From the NCBI RefSeq assembly GCF_001458215.1, contig NZ_CYTW01000001.1:620001-684000 (forward strand): DNA of 64,000 nucleotides, given 5' to 3'. The position numbers and the translations under genes were made by a program. The stretch comes from Shimia thalassica (GTDB taxonomy: Bacteria; Pseudomonadota; Alphaproteobacteria; Rhodobacterales; Rhodobacteraceae). How positions within the stretch are numbered: the stretch's first letter is position 1; the number at the start of each line of letters is the position of its first letter. The notes under the pieces are model-generated. The model searched no databases and had not been told where the DNA came from. It worked only from the letters and a program-made list of their open reading frames with translations. Positions 1 through 8,408 of this stretch are shown here, one piece after another.

Positions 1-363
1 GCCGGGAAGATTGGGACCAAAATCAAAGGTCAGATCTTCGTTCGGGTTAAAATGAAGTTCGGGCAGGCCTTCTGGTGTTACGACGTTGTGCGCATTGATC
101 CGCGCCAGCGTGGCTTCTGCCTTTGCGCCGTCATAGGTGTCCGGCAGGAAGCCGGCGAGGCCGAGAATGGTTGCGCGGTCGGTGGCATGCCCGACCCCGG
201 TAAAGGCCAATGACCCGTGAAGTGTGGCGCGCACGCCGTGGAACTCAAACGGCGAGGCGCGCATCTGGTCCAGAAACCGTGCGGCGGCAACCATCGGCCC
301 CATAGTGTGAGACGATGACGGGCCAACGCCCACTTTGAACATATCGAAGACAGACAGAAACAT
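1..363 (-). CDS. sdaA: L-serine ammonia-lyase, N-terminal part (cut by window edge)
   Basis: The 121 visible codons read on the minus strand from an ATG at 363 and stay open to base 1, so the C-terminal part lies outside the window. The N-terminus MFLSVFDMFKVGVGPSSSH is the signature start of one-chain, iron-sulfur L-serine dehydratases, which deaminate serine to pyruvate. The [4Fe-4S] cysteines of this family are in the missing C-terminal part. The ATG directly follows the stop codon of the upstream GST gene (364-366), so the two are probably co-transcribed and translationally coupled. Confidence 0.9.
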   Translation of the reverse strand, partial: MFLSVFDMFKVGVGPSSSHTMGPMVAAARFLDQMRASPFEFHGVRATLHGSLAFTGVGHATDRATILGLAGFLPDTYDGAKAEATLARINAHNVVTPEGLPELHFNPNEDLTFDFGPNLPG

Positions 364-1071
364 TTAGAGTGCCACTCCTTCTGGCGGGGTTGGCGGTGTT
401 GGGGCTGTGAAAGGGTGGGGGGCCATCCCCTCAGCGGCACACAGGGCCAAAGCGGAGGGGCGCATTTCAATCCGTGCGGCAAGGGCGTGCAGATGGGGCC
501 AATCTTCAAGAGAGAACCAATCCGTGTCGTCTCGAGGATAAAGCGCCATCCAGCGCAACATCGGCCCCATATAGAGGTCAAGGATCGACAGATTTTCAGG
601 GTTGTTGAACCACAACTGGCCCTCGCCAGCATATGTGTTCAAAATTTGCAGCCCGTCGGTGATATTGGTTCTGGCCCCTGACAGCAGGGCTTGGTGATGT
701 GCCGGATCGGGACCGGCATATTTTTCGGGATAAAAGCTCATCCGCAAATTGGCGTGCAGCGTGTTTGAAAGGTAAAACAACCAGCTTAGGAACGACGCGC
801 GTTTGGGGCTTGTGGCCGCGGGGGCCAGCCGTCCCGAGCGGTCAGCCAGCCAAAGAAGAATGGCGGCGGTTTCAAACATGGTGCCGTCTTGTGTTGCCAG
901 CGCGGGAATTTTGGCGGCCGGATTGATGGCACGAAATTCCGCGCTTTGCTGTGCCTTCCGAGACCGGTCAACCAAAACCGTTTCAAATGACAAGCCAAGC
1001 TCTTCGAGCGCAAGGCGCACGATTCCCGACGCGTTGTCGGGGGCATAGTGAAGTCTCAATGGGTCTTTCAT
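364..1071 (-). CDS. Glutathione S-transferase family protein
   Basis: A 235-residue protein with an N-terminal thioredoxin-like GST domain (about residues 1-80) and an all-helical C-terminal domain. The pattern NPAAKIPAL followed by FETAAILLWLAD is the classic GST glutathione-binding segment (cis-Pro loop, then Glu-Thr/Ser). The C-terminus is proline-rich. I chose the ATG at 1071; a TTG two codons upstream (1077) is possible. There is no strong Shine-Dalgarno sequence. It ends immediately before the sdaA start, so it is likely the first gene of a GST-sdaA unit. Substrate is unknown. Confidence 0.85.
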   Translation of the reverse strand: MKDPLRLHYAPDNASGIVRLALEELGLSFETVLVDRSRKAQQSAEFRAINPAAKIPALATQDGTMFETAAILLWLADRSGRLAPAATSPKRASFLSWLFYLSNTLHANLRMSFYPEKYAGPDPAHHQALLSGARTNITDGLQILNTYAGEGQLWFNNPENLSILDLYMGPMLRWMALYPRDDTDWFSLEDWPHLHALAARIEMRPSALALCAAEGMAPHPFTAPTPPTPPEGVAL

Positions 1072-1118
1072 GGCCAAAGAATAGGTCGGGGAACAGGCGC
1101 GCGGCGGTCACAAAACGA

Positions 1119-1136
1119 CGTTTCCTATCGGAAACG
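1119..1136 (-). terminator. Perfect 7-bp inverted repeat between two minus-strand genes
   Basis: CGTTTCC and GGAAACG are separated by TATC, with weaker pairing extending outward to about 1109-1155. On the minus strand the stem is followed within a few bases by a run of four T. It sits between the stop of the 4-TM membrane gene (1219) and the GST start (1071). It could be a weak terminator or an operator for the GST gene. Confidence 0.35.
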
Positions 1137-1218
1137 CGCTTTGTCGTGAAAAGAGGCTGCTTTATCTTGTGTCCAGAGGTGTCGCCGACGAGCGCAGGGG
1201 CCTTGAACGACCTGTCCA

Positions 1219-1674
1219 TTACTGTGCCGCCCGACGGCGGCGACGGTTGCGCAGGGATTGACCGTCTTTGAGGTTCAGCACAAGCAAAGTGATGTTCGTG
1301 CCGCCCGCCAGGAGTTCCACGCCCTGAACAGAGTAAAAGAGCATGTCCAGTTGATCTGCGTTTGCGCGGACGGCAAGGAAGATCGCACTGGGCAGCAGGA
1401 TCAGCATGCCATTGGCGGCGATGAGTTTCATCCGTCGCATTTTGCGGGCGACCTCAGGCAGTTTCCATCCTTTGCCCAATTTGCTGCCGGTCGCGCCTGC
1501 AAGGGCCATCATTGGTATCAAAAGGGCCATTCCCCAGAGAATGGATTGCTTGGTAGCCGCGATAGCTGCGTGATCGAAAAAGAGTTCAGAGACCAAGGTG
1601 CTTGTCCAGAACGTCGTGATCGTCAGCAGGGCGATGGATGCGGAAGCAACATGAAGTTTGAGCAGGGGAGACAT
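1219..1674 (-). CDS. Four-TM integral membrane protein of unknown function
   Basis: A 151-residue protein with four predicted membrane segments, at about residues 7-28, 44-63, 83-104 and 112-133, and a very basic C-terminal tail (RNRRRRR). I do not recognise a named family with certainty. It is divergent from a MarR-family gene with 75 bp between the start codons, and two similar dyads lie in that gap. This suggests that the regulator controls it, for example as a small transporter or stress-response membrane protein. That link is inference from arrangement only. Confidence 0.75.
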   Translation of the reverse strand: MSPLLKLHVASASIALLTITTFWTSTLVSELFFDHAAIAATKQSILWGMALLIPMMALAGATGSKLGKGWKLPEVARKMRRMKLIAANGMLILLPSAIFLAVRANADQLDMLFYSVQGVELLAGGTNITLLVLNLKDGQSLRNRRRRRAAQ

Positions 1675-1690
1675 TGTGAAATCCTTTATG

Positions 1691-1729
1691 ATAGCATACT
1701 ATGTAAATTGATATTGTATAGCCTGCTAT
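1691..1729. promoter_or_regulatory. Pair of similar dyads, candidate MarR operators
   Basis: ATAGCATACTAT (1691-1702) and ATAGCCTGCTAT (1718-1729) share the form ATAG-N4-CTAT and are 27 bp apart centre to centre. The second extends to an 18-bp dyad, TG-N-ATAGC-NN-GCTAT-N-CA. They lie between the divergent membrane-protein and MarR genes, where a MarR dimer pair would be expected to bind and repress both promoters. Binding itself is inference. Confidence 0.6.
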
Positions 1730-1749
1730 GCAATCGCATATTTGCGCAC

Positions 1750-2181
1750 ATGGAATTTGCAAAAACGCACTCGGCCGGATTTCTGGCCAATCACATGGCA
1801 CGCCTGTTCGCAGCGGGGCTTCAGCAGCGGTTCAAGGAGTTGGACCTTGCGCCAGCACAGTTCATGGTTCTTCTCGAGTTGTGGGAAGAGGATGGCCTGA
1901 CTCAAGCCGTCCTGACGGATCGGCTGGATGTCGAGCAGGCGACAATGGCGAATACCTTGTCGCGAATGCAGCGGGACGGGCTCATTGACCGGATTGCGAA
2001 CCCGAAGGACAAACGGACACGGGGCATCAAACTGACGCCCAAGGCCCGCGAGGTTCGGCAAAAAGCGCTGGCCGCGGCGGCGACACAAAATGCCGAGGCC
2101 CTCAAAGGATTGAACGAACAAGAGGCTGAAACTCTGATTGCGCTGATGCAGAAGGTGATTTTAACGCTCAAGCGCCGATAG
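1750..2181 (+). CDS. MarR family transcriptional regulator
   Basis: A 143-residue winged-helix regulator. The core has QFMVLLELWEEDGLTQAVL, then a recognition helix region (VEQATMANTLSRMQRDGLI) and the wing motif NPKDKRTRGIKLT, which is diagnostic for MarR proteins. The frame stays open far upstream, but the ATG at 1750 gives the normal MarR length and leaves the intergenic dyads free. It is divergent from the 4-TM membrane gene and very likely autoregulates with it. The inducer is unknown. Confidence 0.88.
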   Translation: MEFAKTHSAGFLANHMARLFAAGLQQRFKELDLAPAQFMVLLELWEEDGLTQAVLTDRLDVEQATMANTLSRMQRDGLIDRIANPKDKRTRGIKLTPKAREVRQKALAAAATQNAEALKGLNEQEAETLIALMQKVILTLKRR

Positions 2182-2265
2182 ATGTGTGAGAAACTGCTGT
2201 TTTCCCATAGCCCCCTGCACGCATCTTTCATATAACCTGTGCAACAGGAACAAGGGAGTCGTCGT

Positions 2266-3054
2266 ATGTCCGGAGAATTGTCGCCCATCGACAAAGCCAA
2301 ATTCGTCGCTGCGAAGAAAGCGGCCGAGTACGTCGAAGACGGGATGCGCGTCGGGTTGGGGACCGGCTCAACTGCAGCTTGGCTGGTACGGTGTCTGGGC
2401 GAAATGGTCCGCGACGAGGGCCTGCGTATCAAAGGCGTTCCAACGTCAACGCGCACAGCACAGTTGGCCCGCGAAGTCGGCATTCAGGTTGTCAGCCTAG
2501 ATGAAGCCAAATGGCTGGACCTGACAATTGATGGTGCGGACGAGTTTGACGGTGACCTGAACCTGATCAAGGGCGGCGGCGGCGCGTTGTTGCAGGAAAA
2601 GATCGTGGCGACCGCTTCGGATCAAATGGTTGTGATTGCCGACGTCGGAAAAGAGGTCGAAACGCTTGGTGCGTTTCCCTTGCCGGTCGAGGTTATCCCC
2701 TTCGGATGGCAAACCACCCAAGCCTTGATCGAAGAAACATTGGTGAGCATTGATGTGCTTGGGCGGGCGTCCACGTTGCGCATGAACGGTGACAGCCCGT
2801 TTGTTACCGACGAAGGCAACCATATTCTTGATTTGCATCTTAATCGCATCGGTGATGCGCGCCAGTTGGCGATGGTGTTGAATCAAATGCCGGGTGTGGT
2901 TGAAAACGGTCTGTTCATAGATATCTGTGACGCAGTTGTTGTTGGATATGGCGATGGCCGCGTGGAAGTGCGCGACATCAATGCCGGCACGATCGAAGAG
3001 GCGATGTTGGACTTTGCAGAGACCGACAACCTTTTCACTGATCTGGTAGACTAA
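2266..3054 (+). CDS. rpiA: Ribose-5-phosphate isomerase A
   Basis: A 262-residue enzyme that interconverts ribose 5-phosphate and ribulose 5-phosphate in the pentose phosphate pathway. Family motifs are intact: GTGST (about 32-36), DGADE (89-93) containing a catalytic acid, and KGGGGAL (102-108) with the catalytic lysine region. I chose the ATG at 2266 because GGGAG lies about 8 bases upstream; an in-frame start at 2239 lacks this support. gor starts 9 bases after the stop, so rpiA and gor probably form one transcript, linking NADPH supply to glutathione reduction. Confidence 0.96.
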   Translation: MSGELSPIDKAKFVAAKKAAEYVEDGMRVGLGTGSTAAWLVRCLGEMVRDEGLRIKGVPTSTRTAQLAREVGIQVVSLDEAKWLDLTIDGADEFDGDLNLIKGGGGALLQEKIVATASDQMVVIADVGKEVETLGAFPLPVEVIPFGWQTTQALIEETLVSIDVLGRASTLRMNGDSPFVTDEGNHILDLHLNRIGDARQLAMVLNQMPGVVENGLFIDICDAVVVGYGDGRVEVRDINAGTIEEAMLDFAETDNLFTDLVD

Positions 3055-3063
3055 GGGCATAGA

Positions 3064-4419
3064 ATGGCTTTTGATTATGATCTGTTTGTCATCGGTGGTG
3101 GTTCCGGTGGCGTAAGGGCTGCGCGTGTTGCGGCCCAAGAAGGTGCCAAAGTGGCACTTGCCGAAGAGGAGCGCTATGGCGGGACTTGTGTGATCCGCGG
3201 CTGTGTGCCGAAAAAACTGATGGTGTTTGCCAGCGAATATGGCGACATGGTCGACGACGCACAGGCCTATGGATGGGATATCAAACCCGGTGCGTTTGAT
3301 TGGGATGTGTTCCGCGGCAAGCTTTATGCCGAGCTGGACCGTCTGGAAAATGTGTATCGCGGTATTCTCAAAAACAACGGCGTTGATACCTATGATCAAC
3401 GCGCGAAAATTGCGGATGCGCATACGGTCGAATTGACCGATGGGACGCGCAAGACCGCAAAGCATATCCTGCTGGCAATGGGTGGACGCCCTGTAAAACC
3501 GGGGATTCCGGGGGATGAACTCGGCATCACGTCGAATGATATCTTCCACCTCGAGAAGCTGCCCGAGTCGATCCTGATTGTGGGCGGTGGATACATCGCA
3601 AGCGAATTTGCAGGCATTTTGAACGGCTTGGGTGTGAACGTGACCCAATACTATCGCGGTGCTCAAATCCTGCGTGGGTTCGACGACGAAGCACGTGGTT
3701 TGGTCAGCGACGAGATGTGCCAGAAAGGTATCAATCTTCACTTGGGCACGAATATCGTGCGCATGGAAAAAGAGGGCGACAAGATTCGCGTCGTTGCGAC
3801 GAATGGCGATGAAAACCTGTTTGATCAGGTGATGTTTGCCACCGGACGTGTGCCAAATGCGGATGATATGGGCCTTGAAGAGGTCGGCGTTGAACTTGGC
3901 CGCAAGGGGCAGGTTGTGGTCGACGACTATAGCCAGACAGCGGTGCCTTCGATTTATGCGGTTGGGGATGTCACGGACCGTGTCAACCTTACGCCGGTTG
4001 CGATCCGTGAAGGCATGGCCTTCGTGGAAACCGTGTTTAAAGGTAATCCGACCAAACCGGATCACGAATTGATCCCGACGGCGATTTTCACACAGCCGGA
4101 AATGGGCACTGTGGGCCTCTCTGAAGAAGACGCGCGCGAGCAGGAACCGATCGAGGTTTATGCAACAAGCTTTAAGCCGATGCAGCAGTCCTTTGCGGGA
4201 CGCAGCGAGCGTGTTCTGATGAAGCTGGTGGTCAGCCAGAAAACCCGTAAAGTTCTTGGATGCCACATTGTGGCCCCCGGAGCGGGCGAAATGATCCAGT
4301 TGGCCGGTATCGCGGTCAAGATGGGCGCGACCAAAGAAGATTTCGATCGGACCGTGGCGGTGCACCCGACCATGTCGGAAGAGATCGTTACAATGAAAAG
4401 CCCGACGCGTACGGGTTGA
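3064..4419 (+). CDS. gor: Glutathione-disulfide reductase
   Basis: A 451-residue cytosolic flavoprotein that reduces GSSG with NADPH. It begins with an FAD-binding GGGSGG loop, followed by the redox-active disulfide GGTCVIRGCVPKK (Cys42 and Cys47). A second nucleotide-binding fold carries GGGYIASEF, with an Arg further on (RGAQILRGFD) that suits NADPH. The FAD motif AVGDVTD follows, and the C-terminal dimerisation domain has HPTMSEE with the catalytic His. Length is standard for bacterial GR. It lies directly after rpiA, and a strong bulged hairpin follows it. Confidence 0.95.
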   Translation: MAFDYDLFVIGGGSGGVRAARVAAQEGAKVALAEEERYGGTCVIRGCVPKKLMVFASEYGDMVDDAQAYGWDIKPGAFDWDVFRGKLYAELDRLENVYRGILKNNGVDTYDQRAKIADAHTVELTDGTRKTAKHILLAMGGRPVKPGIPGDELGITSNDIFHLEKLPESILIVGGGYIASEFAGILNGLGVNVTQYYRGAQILRGFDDEARGLVSDEMCQKGINLHLGTNIVRMEKEGDKIRVVATNGDENLFDQVMFATGRVPNADDMGLEEVGVELGRKGQVVVDDYSQTAVPSIYAVGDVTDRVNLTPVAIREGMAFVETVFKGNPTKPDHELIPTAIFTQPEMGTVGLSEEDAREQEPIEVYATSFKPMQQSFAGRSERVLMKLVVSQKTRKVLGCHIVAPGAGEMIQLAGIAVKMGATKEDFDRTVAVHPTMSEEIVTMKSPTRTG

Positions 4420-4427
4420 ATTTCGCG

Positions 4428-4457
4428 GCGCATGCCACAGGTTCTGTAGGCATGCGC
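4428..4457. other. Strong bulged hairpin between gor and hflK
   Basis: GCGCATGCCACAG pairs with CTGT-A-GGCATGCGC around the loop GTT, giving 13 base pairs with one bulged A. It begins 9 bases after the gor stop codon and lies 30 bases before hflK. No T-run follows, so it is not a standard intrinsic terminator. It may stabilise the gor 3' end, act as a processing site, or be a protein-binding dyad. Confidence 0.5.
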
Positions 4458-4486
4458 TGCAACAGTTAGGGAAGGGATGAACCTTT

Positions 4487-5650
4487 ATGGCAGGGAATAG
4501 TGGCGGCCCGTGGGGCGGCGGCGGAAATCAAGGCGGCAGTGGGGGCGGCGGTGGAAACCGTGGCAACAACGGCGGCAATAACGGTGGCGGCGGCGGTGGT
4601 CGTGGCCCCGGTGATGAAGGCCCCCAGATCCCCGATATCGATGAGCTGATGAAAAAAGGCCAAGATCAACTGCGTGTCCTTATGGGCGGTCGCGGTGGCA
4701 ATGGCACTGGTCAAGGTGGGGGCGGACAACGCCCTGCCGGTGGCGGCGGTATCAATAAAGGTATGGTTGGGCTCGGAGCGCTTGCCGCTGTTGTTGCATG
4801 GGGCATGGCGAGCTTCTATTCGGTCAAGCCCGAAGAAAAATCGGTCGAGCTGTTCCTGGGCAAGTACTATGCCACAGGCGAGCCTGGTTTGAACTTTGCG
4901 CCTTGGCCTTTCGTTACAGCAGAAATCCTGCCTGTGACCCGCGAGCAAACCGAAGAAATCCCATCTTCGGGACGTTCGGGTGATGGCCTGATGCTGACTG
5001 GAGACGAAAACATCGTCGACATCGATTTTCAGGTTGTTTGGAACATCGGTGATCCAGCGCAATACCTGTTTAACCTGCGCGATCCTCGCAACACGATCCG
5101 TGCAGTGTCAGAATCCGCGATGCGCGAGATTATCGCTCAATCCGAGCTTGCTCCGGTTTTGAACCGTGACCGTGGTGTCATTGCGGACCGTCTTCAGGAA
5201 CTTATCCAGTCAACACTCGATAGCTATGACTCTGGTGTCAACGTCGTTCGGGTCAACTTTGACGGTGCGGATCCGCCCGAGCCCGTAAAAGACAGCTTCC
5301 GCGAAGTGCAGTCTGCTTCGCAGGAACGTGACCGTCTTGAAAAGCAAGCTGACGCCTATGCAAACCGTGTTCTTGCTGGGGCCCGTGGTGAAGCCGCGCA
5401 GGTTCTGGAAGAATCCGAAGCGTATCGGGCGCAGGTTGTGAACGAAGCTGAAGGTGAAGCCAGCCGTTTCTCGGCTGTTCTGGAAGAATACCAGAAGGCA
5501 CCGGAAGTCACCCGTAAACGTCTCTATCTGGAAACGATGGAAGAAGTTCTGGGTCGTGTCGACAAAGTGATCATCGACGAACAGAGCGGTGGACAGGGCG
5601 TTGTACCTTACCTGCCTCTGAACGAACTGAATAAGGGAGCAAAGCAATGA
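4487..5650 (+). CDS. hflK: FtsH protease activity modulator HflK
   Basis: A 387-residue inner-membrane SPFH/prohibitin-family protein. The first 45 residues are almost all Gly, Asn and Arg in low-complexity tracts, as is usual for HflK. One membrane segment lies at about 92-110, followed by the SPFH domain and a coiled-coil region rich in Arg, Glu and Ala (about 265-320). With HflC it forms a large membrane cage around FtsH and tunes its proteolysis. The hflC ATG overlaps the stop (5647-5650), so the two are translationally coupled. GAAGGG lies about 10 bases before the ATG. Confidence 0.95.
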   Translation: MAGNSGGPWGGGGNQGGSGGGGGNRGNNGGNNGGGGGGRGPGDEGPQIPDIDELMKKGQDQLRVLMGGRGGNGTGQGGGGQRPAGGGGINKGMVGLGALAAVVAWGMASFYSVKPEEKSVELFLGKYYATGEPGLNFAPWPFVTAEILPVTREQTEEIPSSGRSGDGLMLTGDENIVDIDFQVVWNIGDPAQYLFNLRDPRNTIRAVSESAMREIIAQSELAPVLNRDRGVIADRLQELIQSTLDSYDSGVNVVRVNFDGADPPEPVKDSFREVQSASQERDRLEKQADAYANRVLAGARGEAAQVLEESEAYRAQVVNEAEGEASRFSAVLEEYQKAPEVTRKRLYLETMEEVLGRVDKVIIDEQSGGQGVVPYLPLNELNKGAKQ

Positions 5651-6516
5651 GGAAGACAACTTTCCTGCTGCCCATCCTCGTCGTAGCGGTCGTCGCGATT
5701 TACTCGGCACTGTTCATTGTTGATGAGCGTGAAAAAGCGCTGGTTTTGCAATTCGGTCGTGTCGTTGACGTGAAAGAAGAGCCGGGCCTTTATTTCAAGC
5801 TGCCTGTCATCCAAGAGGTCGTGTCCTATGATGACCGTATCCTCAGCCGCGAAGTTGGCCCGCTTGAGATCACCCCGAAAGATGATCGTCGTTTGATCGT
5901 CGACGCGTTTGCACGGTATCGCATTGCCGATGTCGTTCAGTTCCGTCAGGCGGTTGGTACAGGTGGTATCGCGCAAGCGGAACTGCGTCTGGACAACATC
6001 CTGCGGTCGCAAACACGTGAAGTTTTGGGGCAGGTCAGCTCGAACGACATTCTGTCGTCTGACCGGGCTGCTTTGATGCTGCGTATCCGGAACGCCGCAA
6101 TTTCCGAGGCCCGTGGTTTGGGTCTGGAAGTCATCGACGTTCGCCTGAAGCGTACAGATTTGCCACAAGCCAACCTTGAAGCAACCTTTGCACGGATGCG
6201 CGCAGAGCGTGAACGGGAAGCTGCCGACGAGATCGCACGTGGTGAAGAAGCCGCTCAACGTGTTCGCGCCCAAGCTGACCGTACCGTGGTCGAGCTGGTC
6301 TCGGATGCGAACCGTCAGTCTGAAATCGTTCGCGGTGAAGCTGATGCGAAGCGGAACGCCATTTTTGCCGGTGCCTTTGGTGCGGACCCTGAATTCTTTG
6401 AATTCTACCGCTCGTTGGCCGCCTATCGCGGTGCCCTTCTCGAAGGGAACTCGACCATGGTGATGTCGCCAGACAGTGACTTCTTCAACTATCTGAAGTC
6501 GGCGACCCCTGAATGA
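5647..6516 (+). CDS. hflC: Protease modulator HflC
   Basis: A 289-residue SPFH-domain partner of HflK. An N-terminal signal anchor (about residues 5-23) is followed by a band-7 domain that starts with the typical DEREKALVLQFGRVV, then a helical region with AEREREAADEIARGEEAAQRV. It overlaps hflK by four bases and the next gene by four bases (ATGA at 6513-6516). The tight hflK-hflC-DUF2065 arrangement indicates one operon. Confidence 0.95.
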   Translation: MRKTTFLLPILVVAVVAIYSALFIVDEREKALVLQFGRVVDVKEEPGLYFKLPVIQEVVSYDDRILSREVGPLEITPKDDRRLIVDAFARYRIADVVQFRQAVGTGGIAQAELRLDNILRSQTREVLGQVSSNDILSSDRAALMLRIRNAAISEARGLGLEVIDVRLKRTDLPQANLEATFARMRAEREREAADEIARGEEAAQRVRAQADRTVVELVSDANRQSEIVRGEADAKRNAIFAGAFGADPEFFEFYRSLAAYRGALLEGNSTMVMSPDSDFFNYLKSATPE

Positions 6517-6710
6517 TCGGGACCGCCTTACTGGCGATTGGCCTTGTGCTGATTATCGAGGGGCTGGTGTACGCACTGGCCCCTTCGCTTATTGAAAGCT
6601 TGCTGGAAGCGTTGCGCGCTTTGCCCGAAAACCAGCGGCGAAATATGGGATTGGCCGCAATGGCCCTTGGCGTTGTGTTTGTCTGGCTGGCAAAATCACT
6701 CGGGGCCTAG
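6513..6710 (+). CDS. DUF2065 family small membrane protein
   Basis: A 65-residue protein with two membrane helices (about 3-22 and 44-62) joined by a short polar stretch, ALPENQRRNMG. This is the pattern of DUF2065 proteins, which often sit beside hflC. Its function is not known. It starts inside the hflC stop codon, so it is translated with the hflKC operon, and a role in or near the HflKC-FtsH complex is plausible. The TAG stop lies in the loop of a small GC hairpin. Confidence 0.85.
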   Translation: MIGTALLAIGLVLIIEGLVYALAPSLIESLLEALRALPENQRRNMGLAAMALGVVFVWLAKSLGA

Positions 6711-6718
6711 CCCCCTTT
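6702..6718 (+). terminator. Small GC hairpin at the end of the hflKC operon
   Basis: GGGGC (6702-6706) pairs with GCCCC (6710-6714) and is followed by CTTTA. The stop codon of the DUF2065 gene falls in the loop. The T-run is short, so this may be a weak terminator that allows some read-through into the Do protease gene. Confidence 0.4.
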
Positions 6719-6867
6719 AGGATCATTGTTTCAATCTCATCACGATATGTTCACATTATTTTGTGGGCTTGCGATGTGCGCTAGGTTGCAGATGATAGAG
6801 TGCATCGCCACTTTTAGACCAGTCCAGAGCACGGCGCCTTCCGGCTGTCTTGCTACAAAAGAAATAC

Positions 6868-6883
6868 AGGAGACAAGTCATTG
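6868..6883 (+). promoter_or_regulatory. Ribosome binding site that fixes a TTG start
   Basis: AGGAGA (6868-6873) lies 7 bases before TTG at 6881. No ATG in the same frame fits both the site and a complete signal peptide, so the Do-type protease very likely starts with TTG. Confidence 0.75.
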
Positions 6884-8335
6884 ACTACTCAGGCAATCGC
6901 AAGCCGACCAATCGCGCAAGCCCGCGGTCTTTGGGTCGCCGTGGTGGCTCTGATTGTGATGGTGGCACAAACCACAATCGCGCAGGCCCGTCCCGAAAGT
7001 TTTGCTGATCTCGCCGAAAAGATCAGCCCCGCAGTCGTCAACATTACTACTTCGACTGTCGTTGCAGGGCGGACCGGCCCACAGGGTATCGTGCCCGAAG
7101 GGTCGCCGTTCGAAGATTTTTTCCGTGAATTCCAAGACCGTCAGGGCGAGGGTGATCGCCCGCGTCGTACATCGGCTCTCGGGTCCGGTTTTGTCATTTC
7201 CGAAGACGGGTATGTCGTGACCAACAACCACGTGATTGACGGCGCAGACGAAATCCTGATCGAGTTCTTTTCGGGTGAGGAATTGCCCGCGAAGCTGATT
7301 GGTAAAGATCCAAACACCGATATCGCCCTGTTGAAAGTCGAGTCAGACAAGCCGCTGCCATATGTTTCATTTGGGAACAGCGATACGGCACGTGTGGGTG
7401 ACTGGGTGGTTGCCATGGGGAACCCTCTTGGCCAAGGGTTTTCGGTGTCGGCCGGCATCGTTTCGGCACGCAACCGTGCCCTGTCGGGCAGCTATGATGA
7501 CTACATCCAGACTGATGCCGCGATTAACCGAGGCAACTCTGGGGGACCGTTGTTCAACATGGACGGCGAAGTTGTCGGTGTGAACACGGCGATTTTGTCA
7601 CCAAACGGCGGATCGATCGGGATCGGGTTCTCGATGACTTCCAATGTTGTGACCAAAGTTGTCAAACAGTTGAAAGAATTTGGCGAGACCCGCCGCGGGT
7701 GGTTGGGTGTGCGCATCCAGAACGTCACCGAAGACATGGTCGAAGCGGTTGATGGCCTGGACGAAGCGTCCGGTGCGATGGTGACGGATGTTCCAGAAGG
7801 CCCGGCCAAGGAAGCCGGCCTGCAAGCTGGCGATGTGATCACCATGTTCGACGGAAACGAGGTCAAAGACGTGCGTGGTCTGGTCCGCCAGGTGGGCAAC
7901 ACCGACGTTGGCAAAACCGTGCGTGTGATTGTGCTGCGCGATGGTGCGACACAGACACTGAAAGTGACATTGGGCCGTCGTGAAACCGCGGAAAGCGCAG
8001 GACCGGAAGCCGTACCTGCCGAGCCTGAAACGGTTGAAAAAGATGTGCTTGGCTTGACCGTCACCCCGCTGACAGAAGAAATGCGTTCGGAACTGGGCGT
8101 TGCAGAAGGCACGGAAGGTCTTGTCGTCACGAAGGTAGACGAGGCTTCGAAAGCCTTTGAAAAAGGCCTTCGCGCAGGGGACGTTCTCACCGAGGCAAGC
8201 CAGCAAAAGCTGACCAGTGTTGATGATCTGGAAACGCGCATTGCCGAAGCAAAAGAAGCAGGGCGTAAATCCCTCTTGCTGCTTGTGCGTCGTGGCGGTG
8301 AACCCCGTTTCGTTGCGCTGAATATCGAAGACTAA
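6881..8335 (+). CDS. degP: Do family periplasmic serine protease (DegP/DegQ type)
   Basis: A 484-residue protein. An N-terminal signal sequence (about 1-36, ending near AQA-RPES) is followed by a trypsin-like domain with an intact triad: His117 (NNHVID), Asp147 (NTDIAL) and Ser220 (GNSGGP). Two PDZ domains follow, the first from about residue 270 and the second from about 390. The family degrades or chaperones misfolded envelope proteins. It starts with TTG after a good AGGAGA site. It lies 170 bp after hflKC-DUF2065, the usual order in alphaproteobacteria, and a strong terminator follows. Confidence 0.95.
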   Translation: MTTQAIASRPIAQARGLWVAVVALIVMVAQTTIAQARPESFADLAEKISPAVVNITTSTVVAGRTGPQGIVPEGSPFEDFFREFQDRQGEGDRPRRTSALGSGFVISEDGYVVTNNHVIDGADEILIEFFSGEELPAKLIGKDPNTDIALLKVESDKPLPYVSFGNSDTARVGDWVVAMGNPLGQGFSVSAGIVSARNRALSGSYDDYIQTDAAINRGNSGGPLFNMDGEVVGVNTAILSPNGGSIGIGFSMTSNVVTKVVKQLKEFGETRRGWLGVRIQNVTEDMVEAVDGLDEASGAMVTDVPEGPAKEAGLQAGDVITMFDGNEVKDVRGLVRQVGNTDVGKTVRVIVLRDGATQTLKVTLGRRETAESAGPEAVPAEPETVEKDVLGLTVTPLTEEMRSELGVAEGTEGLVVTKVDEASKAFEKGLRAGDVLTEASQQKLTSVDDLETRIAEAKEAGRKSLLLLVRRGGEPRFVALNIED

Positions 8336-8355
8336 AAAGGTCATAGGCTTAAACG

Positions 8356-8386
8356 AAAAGGGGCGCCGCGCGGTGCCCCTTTTTTC
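8356..8386 (+). terminator. Rho-independent terminator after the Do protease
   Basis: AAAAGGGGC pairs with GCCCCTTTT, with an inner CC/GG pair and the tetraloop GCGC, followed by a T-rich stretch. It lies 20 bases after the protease stop. Its A-rich 5' arm may also let it work weakly for the convergent lipoprotein gene that ends at 8409. Confidence 0.9.
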
Positions 8387-8408
8387 TTTGTTCAGCGGTG
8401 GACCTGTC

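Noticed and set aside
2497-4365. A 622-codon open frame on the minus strand opposite rpiA and gor.
   Set aside because: It lies wholly antisense to two clear enzymes, has His/Phe/Arg-rich sequence typical of a codon-bias shadow, and no family resemblance or ribosome site.
4500-4620. Glycine-codon repeats at the 5' end of hflK, considered as a CRISPR-like or simple repeat array.
   Set aside because: They are irregular GGC/GGT/AAC codons encoding the normal Gly/Asn-rich HflK N-terminus.
6767-6800. A possible heat-shock sigma (RpoH-type) promoter, CTTG-N17-CAGATG, before the Do protease.
   Set aside because: The -35-like CTTG is right but the -10 part matches poorly; not strong enough to call.
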